From: an uncultured Erythrobacter sp.
Lineage (GTDB): Bacteria; Pseudomonadota; Alphaproteobacteria; Sphingomonadales; Sphingomonadaceae
Reading direction: 5' to 3'
Assembly: GCA_947503155.1 (NCBI GenBank)
Contig: CANNCL010000002.1
Span: 62,001 to 126,000 of the forward strand
Length of the DNA stretch: 64,000 nucleotides
Part shown: positions 61,310-64,000 of the stretch, piece by piece
Position numbering within the stretch: the first letter of the stretch is position 1
Layout: each line of letters opens with the position of its first letter
Notes under the pieces: generated by a model
The model's input: only the letters and a program-made list of their open reading frames with translations
Database searches by the model: none
What the model was told of the DNA's origin: nothing
Made by a program: the position numbers and the translations under genes

Positions 61310-62203
61310 ATGGCAGACGAGTTTTCAGCGAACCCAGATACAAATCAGACTGCGCAAGCTTCAAATGTTGAGGCTGGCGCTGCCAGAAAATTCAGCCCGC
61401 GCGGCGTTCCGGTGATTACCGGTGTGAACCGCGTGGGACTCTACGCCCTCTATATGAAGGAGGTGCGACGGTTTCTCAAGGTCCAGACGCAGACGATTTG
61501 GGCTCCTGCGGTCACAACTGTGCTGTTTTTGATCATCTTCACCGTCGCATTGGGGCGCGGAGGGCGCGAAGTGCTTGGTGTTCCCTTCGCAAGCTTTGTC
61601 GCGCCGGGCCTGATTGTGATGGGCATGATGCAAAATGCCTTTGCCAATTCGTCCTTCTCATTGCTTGCAGGCAAGATTCAGGGGACGATTATTGATTTGT
61701 TGATGCCGCCTTTGTCTGCTGGGGAAATGATGGTCGGCATTGTCGCTGCTGCGGTCACGCGCGCGCTTGCAGTGGGTTGCACCGTGGCACTGGCAATGTT
61801 GCTGTGGCCCGGCGTTTCGCTAGCGATTGCGCATCTTTGGGCGGTGATCTGGTTCGGGTTGATGGGCAGCGTGCTGCTTGCTCTTCTGGGGCTTGGAACG
61901 TCGATCTGGGCAGAAAAATTTGATCACAATGCGGCGATTTCGAATTTTGTCATCGCGCCGTTGTCGCTCCTATCGGGCACCTTTTACGTGATCGACAATC
62001 TTGCGCCTGCGTTCCAGGCGGTGAGCCGAGCTAACCCGTTCTTCTATGTGATTTCTGGCTTCCGCTATGGCTTCCTTGGTCAGAGCGATATTGGCACAGA
62101 AGCCCAAGTTGTGATGGCGGCGGCCGGCCTAGCCGTCCTAAACGCGGCCATTGCGCTCGCGGTGTATTTTGTTCTGCGGTCGGGATGGAAACTGAAAAGC
62201 TAG
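61310..62203 (+). CDS. ABC-2 type transporter permease
   Basis: 297 residues from ATG 61310; a TTG nine codons earlier is less likely. After a polar N-terminal tail there are six membrane segments of the ABC-2 type, with the family element NPFFYVISGFRYGFLGQSD near the end. It is the permease of an exporter for a polysaccharide, lipid or drug. No ATP-binding gene is adjacent, so its partner is encoded elsewhere. It overlaps the next gene by 4 bp at the stops. Confidence 0.88.
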   Translation: MADEFSANPDTNQTAQASNVEAGAARKFSPRGVPVITGVNRVGLYALYMKEVRRFLKVQTQTIWAPAVTTVLFLIIFTVALGRGGREVLGVPFASFVAPGLIVMGMMQNAFANSSFSLLAGKIQGTIIDLLMPPLSAGEMMVGIVAAAVTRALAVGCTVALAMLLWPGVSLAIAHLWAVIWFGLMGSVLLALLGLGTSIWAEKFDHNAAISNFVIAPLSLLSGTFYVIDNLAPAFQAVSRANPFFYVISGFRYGFLGQSDIGTEAQVVMAAAGLAVLNAAIALAVYFVLRSGWKLKS

Positions 62204-62784
62204 GCCTGCTGGCTGAGGTCCAAAACCGCTTGATAGGCGGCCCTTACATTGTCGACACGGCCAATGGTCATTTGGTTGGATTTCTTGCCATTGAAATCCG
62301 TAATTGCCGCCGACAGTGACATCTCAACCGACCCTGAACCATCGGAGCTTTCGCGGCGGACGATATCGCCAATCCGGCTGGCTGGAACCGAATTCACCGT
62401 TAGATCGCGACCAAGGCTGAGTTTCAGGACGCGCTGCGCCGTTACCGCGAATAAAATGCGCCCGCGTTGAAACAGCGGGACAAATGGCGTCGCTAACATC
62501 CCTAGGCCGATCAGAATAAACGGTGTTCCGAATAGCGGGAAAGCCCAGCCGATGATGTCGCCGTCGCCCATCGCCGAAGTGCCCCAAGCCGCAATCGCGG
62601 TCCAGAACAAGGCAAAGGCGGTCCACGGGATAGCAAAGAGGTAGATGCCGAAGCCTTTAGGCTCAATCCGGGCGAGCTTCATACCTTGCCAAACGACATG
62701 CTCATCGTCTCGCAATTCGTTCATCAATGCCAGGTCAAGCCGTTGGCGCACGGTGCCATGCATATTCCGGGCATTGCCTGCCAT
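62200..62784 (-). CDS. PH domain membrane protein
   Basis: 194 residues. After a polar start (DDEHVVWQGMKLARIEPKG) two membrane helices occupy about residues 47-105. A bacterial PH-like domain follows (LFAVTAQRVLKLSLGRDLTV, IGDIVRRESSDGSGSVEMSL). Such proteins bind membranes or partner proteins; function unknown. Its promoter region contains a 14-bp palindrome. Confidence 0.78.
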   Translation of the reverse strand: MAGNARNMHGTVRQRLDLALMNELRDDEHVVWQGMKLARIEPKGFGIYLFAIPWTAFALFWTAIAAWGTSAMGDGDIIGWAFPLFGTPFILIGLGMLATPFVPLFQRGRILFAVTAQRVLKLSLGRDLTVNSVPASRIGDIVRRESSDGSGSVEMSLSAAITDFNGKKSNQMTIGRVDNVRAAYQAVLDLSQQA

Positions 62785-62803
62785 AATCGACGTTTCTCTA
62801 ATT

Positions 62804-62817
62804 CCCTGAATTCAGGG
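62804..62817. repeat. Perfect 14-bp palindrome
   Basis: CCCTGAATTCAGGG sits in the 39-bp gap between the hspQ stop and the PH-domain gene start (both minus strand). It could end hspQ transcription or be an operator for the next gene. Confidence 0.4.
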
Positions 62818-62823
62818 GTTAAT

Positions 62824-63204
62824 TTAATGTGTGAGCGACCGGCGCATCCGGTATCTGCCATCTTTGAACTGTTCAAACAGCTCTGGCACCGTGGGGTGAT
62901 CAACCGGGCCGCCTTCAATGTCCGCCAGCAAATTGCCTTGGCTAACATAGGCGACATAGCTCGATTCTTCGTTTTCAGCGAGCAGGTGATAAAATGGCTG
63001 ATCGCGCGGCGGGCGGATTTCTTCTGGGATTGATTCGTACCATTCTTCGCTATTGGCGAAGACCGGGTCGACATCGAAAACCACCCCGCGAAAATCAAAA
63101 TGCCGGTGGCGAACGACTTCGCCGATTCCAAAGCGGCTGCGGCTTTGGCGCGGTGCGTTGATTGTACGGCCTGCTTGGCTGGAGAAGAAATGGGCGCGGT
63201 CCAT
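62824..63204 (-). CDS. hspQ: Heat-shock protein HspQ (hemimethylated-DNA-binding YccV fold)
   Basis: 126 residues from ATG 63204; the frame extends 39 codons further but the N terminus then loses family resemblance. The HspQ core is clear: RFGIGEVVRHRHFDFRGVVF, WYESIPEEIRPPRDQPFYHL and YVAYVSQGNL. In enterobacteria HspQ is a heat-inducible adaptor or enhancer of Lon. The 224 bp before it, up to tRNA-Ser, hold no other gene. Confidence 0.9.
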   Translation of the reverse strand: MDRAHFFSSQAGRTINAPRQSRSRFGIGEVVRHRHFDFRGVVFDVDPVFANSEEWYESIPEEIRPPRDQPFYHLLAENEESSYVAYVSQGNLLADIEGGPVDHPTVPELFEQFKDGRYRMRRSLTH

Positions 63205-63428
63205 GATGGGAAATATGGACCTTAGAGCGCGCAAAACAAGCGGTCTGTGGCTTGGCGCTCGCAGATATGCCCGCATTTTGCGGAATTTCACGCTTGCATG
63301 ATGGCTGGCAGGGCTTGGCAAGCGGCAATGGCTGCGCTAACGGGCGCGCTCCTATCTGGCCATCAGCAGATCGCACCAATCGTGCGAAGCGGCGCTTCAC
63401 CAGCGACGCGGCAAGGCCGAGGGAATGC

Positions 63429-63519
63429 GGAGAGGTGCCGGAGTGGTCGAACGGGGCAGTCTCGAAAACTGTTGAGCTCTTTTGGGGTTCCGAGGGTTCG
63501 AATCCCTCCCTCTCCGCCA
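63429..63519 (+). tRNA. tRNA-Ser (anticodon CGA)
   Basis: 91 nt with the long variable arm of class II tRNAs. Acceptor GGAGAGG/CCTCTCC, discriminator G and CCA are encoded. Anticodon stem GCAGT/ACTGT with loop CTCGAAA gives CGA, which reads UCG. The T-arm is GAGGG-TTCGAAT-CCCTC. Confidence 0.97.
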
Positions 63520-63580
63520 ATTACTTCATCTACGACCTAACCCATCGCACGAATGTTGGCGGTTCACTTGGACTTCGGAT

Positions 63581-64000
63581 ATGGACCGCCTTGCTGCCAA
63601 GGCCGCTTGGGCCATTTTGAGGAGCGTTGGACCTTTGCAAGACTTGCACATCTTTGACGAGCCGCCGCCCGGAGCGGCGCAGGATTGGACCGTTCCGCAA
63701 GAATGGAACGCCTATTCCAATGCGGATCACCAGCATTGGAGCGACCTTGTGAACCGTCAATCTGAAGCTTTGCAGGGGCTAGCGTGTGAGGCATTTTTGG
63801 ACGGGCTGTCCGCTCTCGATTTGGGCCGCGATGGCATCCCGAACTTTGATGAATTTAACGCGCGCTTCTTAGCGCAGACCGGCTGGCAAGCGGTGACAGT
63901 GCCGGGGGTCATCCCCAATGGCGCATTCTTTCAGCACCTTGCCGAAAGGCGCTTTCCCGTTGCCAATTTCATTCGCCAGCACAGTTCGCTCGATTACAAT
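63581..64000 (+). CDS. phhA: Phenylalanine 4-monooxygenase (3' partial)
   Basis: 140 codons are visible before the window ends. The sequence DWTVPQEWNAYSNADHQHW, LVNRQSEALQGLACEAFLDG, ARFLAQTGWQAVTVPGVIP and HLAERRFPVANFIR is the N-terminal half of the bacterial phenylalanine hydroxylase. It converts phenylalanine to tyrosine with a pterin cofactor and iron. The iron-ligand histidines lie beyond the edge. ATG 63581 is the likely start; an in-frame TTG at 63566 is an alternative. Confidence 0.9.
   Translation, partial: MDRLAAKAAWAILRSVGPLQDLHIFDEPPPGAAQDWTVPQEWNAYSNADHQHWSDLVNRQSEALQGLACEAFLDGLSALDLGRDGIPNFDEFNARFLAQTGWQAVTVPGVIPNGAFFQHLAERRFPVANFIRQHSSLDYN

Noticed and set aside
63429..63519. 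Integration site at tRNA-Ser
   Set aside because: Flanks are hspQ and phhA, both ordinary genes; no integrase, direct repeat of the tRNA end or gene fragment was seen.

Overview
The window is a gene-dense stretch of chromosome from an alphaproteobacterium, most likely order Sphingomonadales and close to Erythrobacter. The support is a GcrA-type cell-cycle regulator, C4-pathway 5-aminolevulinate synthase, the DUF1476 ATPase-inhibitor protein next to BolA and a monothiol glutaredoxin, ketocarotenoid genes crtW/crtZ, and alphaproteobacterial NusA/IF2/PNPase architecture. It carries no CRISPR array, intact insertion sequence, prophage or rRNA operon. Two tRNA genes are present: Arg(UCU) and Ser(CGA).

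Layout. 1-5.3 kb: C-terminal part of a TVP38-oxidoreductase fusion, a CNT nucleoside transporter, a CDP-alcohol phosphatidyltransferase, a DUF1499 membrane protein and a lipoprotein cytochrome c. 5.3-6.6 kb: hemA. 6.8-10.7 kb: a ferric-iron ABC transporter (permease divergent from ATPase and binding lipoprotein). 10.8-13.6 kb: ferredoxin-NADP reductase, an SDR and an aldo/keto reductase. 13.7-21.7 kb: a compact type IV secretion cluster virB1-2-3-4-6-9-10-11, with no virB5, virB7, virB8 or virD4. 21.8-25.5 kb: ppk1-ppx. 25.5-32.1 kb: queuosine-precursor transporter, tRNA-Arg, Nudix hydrolase, a candidate sRNA with a sigma-54-type promoter, grxD-bolA-DUF1476, quinone oxidoreductase and leuC/leuD. 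32.2-35.4 kb: thioesterase, crtW-crtZ, two related unknown genes and sufE. 35.5-41.3 kb: an enlarged phage-shock (Psp) locus with divergent pspF. 42.4-49.4 kb: rimP-nusA-ylxR-infB-(thioesterase-DUF1697)-rbfA. 49.4-54.4 kb: yceI, AbgT transporter, tdk, an acetyltransferase and glpD. 54.5-58.2 kb: truB-rpsO-pnp. 58.3-64 kb: SpeE-like protein, DUF481, DUF1993, gcrA, ABC-2 permease, PH-domain protein, hspQ, tRNA-Ser and the start of phenylalanine 4-hydroxylase.

The most unusual region is the Psp locus. Downstream of pspA-pspB-pspC lies an uninterrupted, translationally coupled run of seven small genes. Each encodes one N-terminal membrane segment and a short cytoplasmic tail built on a motif of the type VLERI-TDRG followed by EIEALRD. 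The same motif closes PspC, occurs in PspB, and resembles the tail of PspA. This looks like an expanded family of PspB/PspC-like membrane sensors feeding one PspA-PspF switch. The operon has a textbook -24/-12 promoter, and a near-identical -24/-12 element precedes the candidate sRNA at 27.57 kb, so sigma-54 regulation may link the two loci.

The translation and RNA-decay genes (rimP to pnp) form the familiar conserved cluster, but here it is split by five unrelated metabolic genes. Starts were moved from the longest open frame whenever a Shine-Dalgarno sequence, a stop/start overlap or family length favoured an internal codon.
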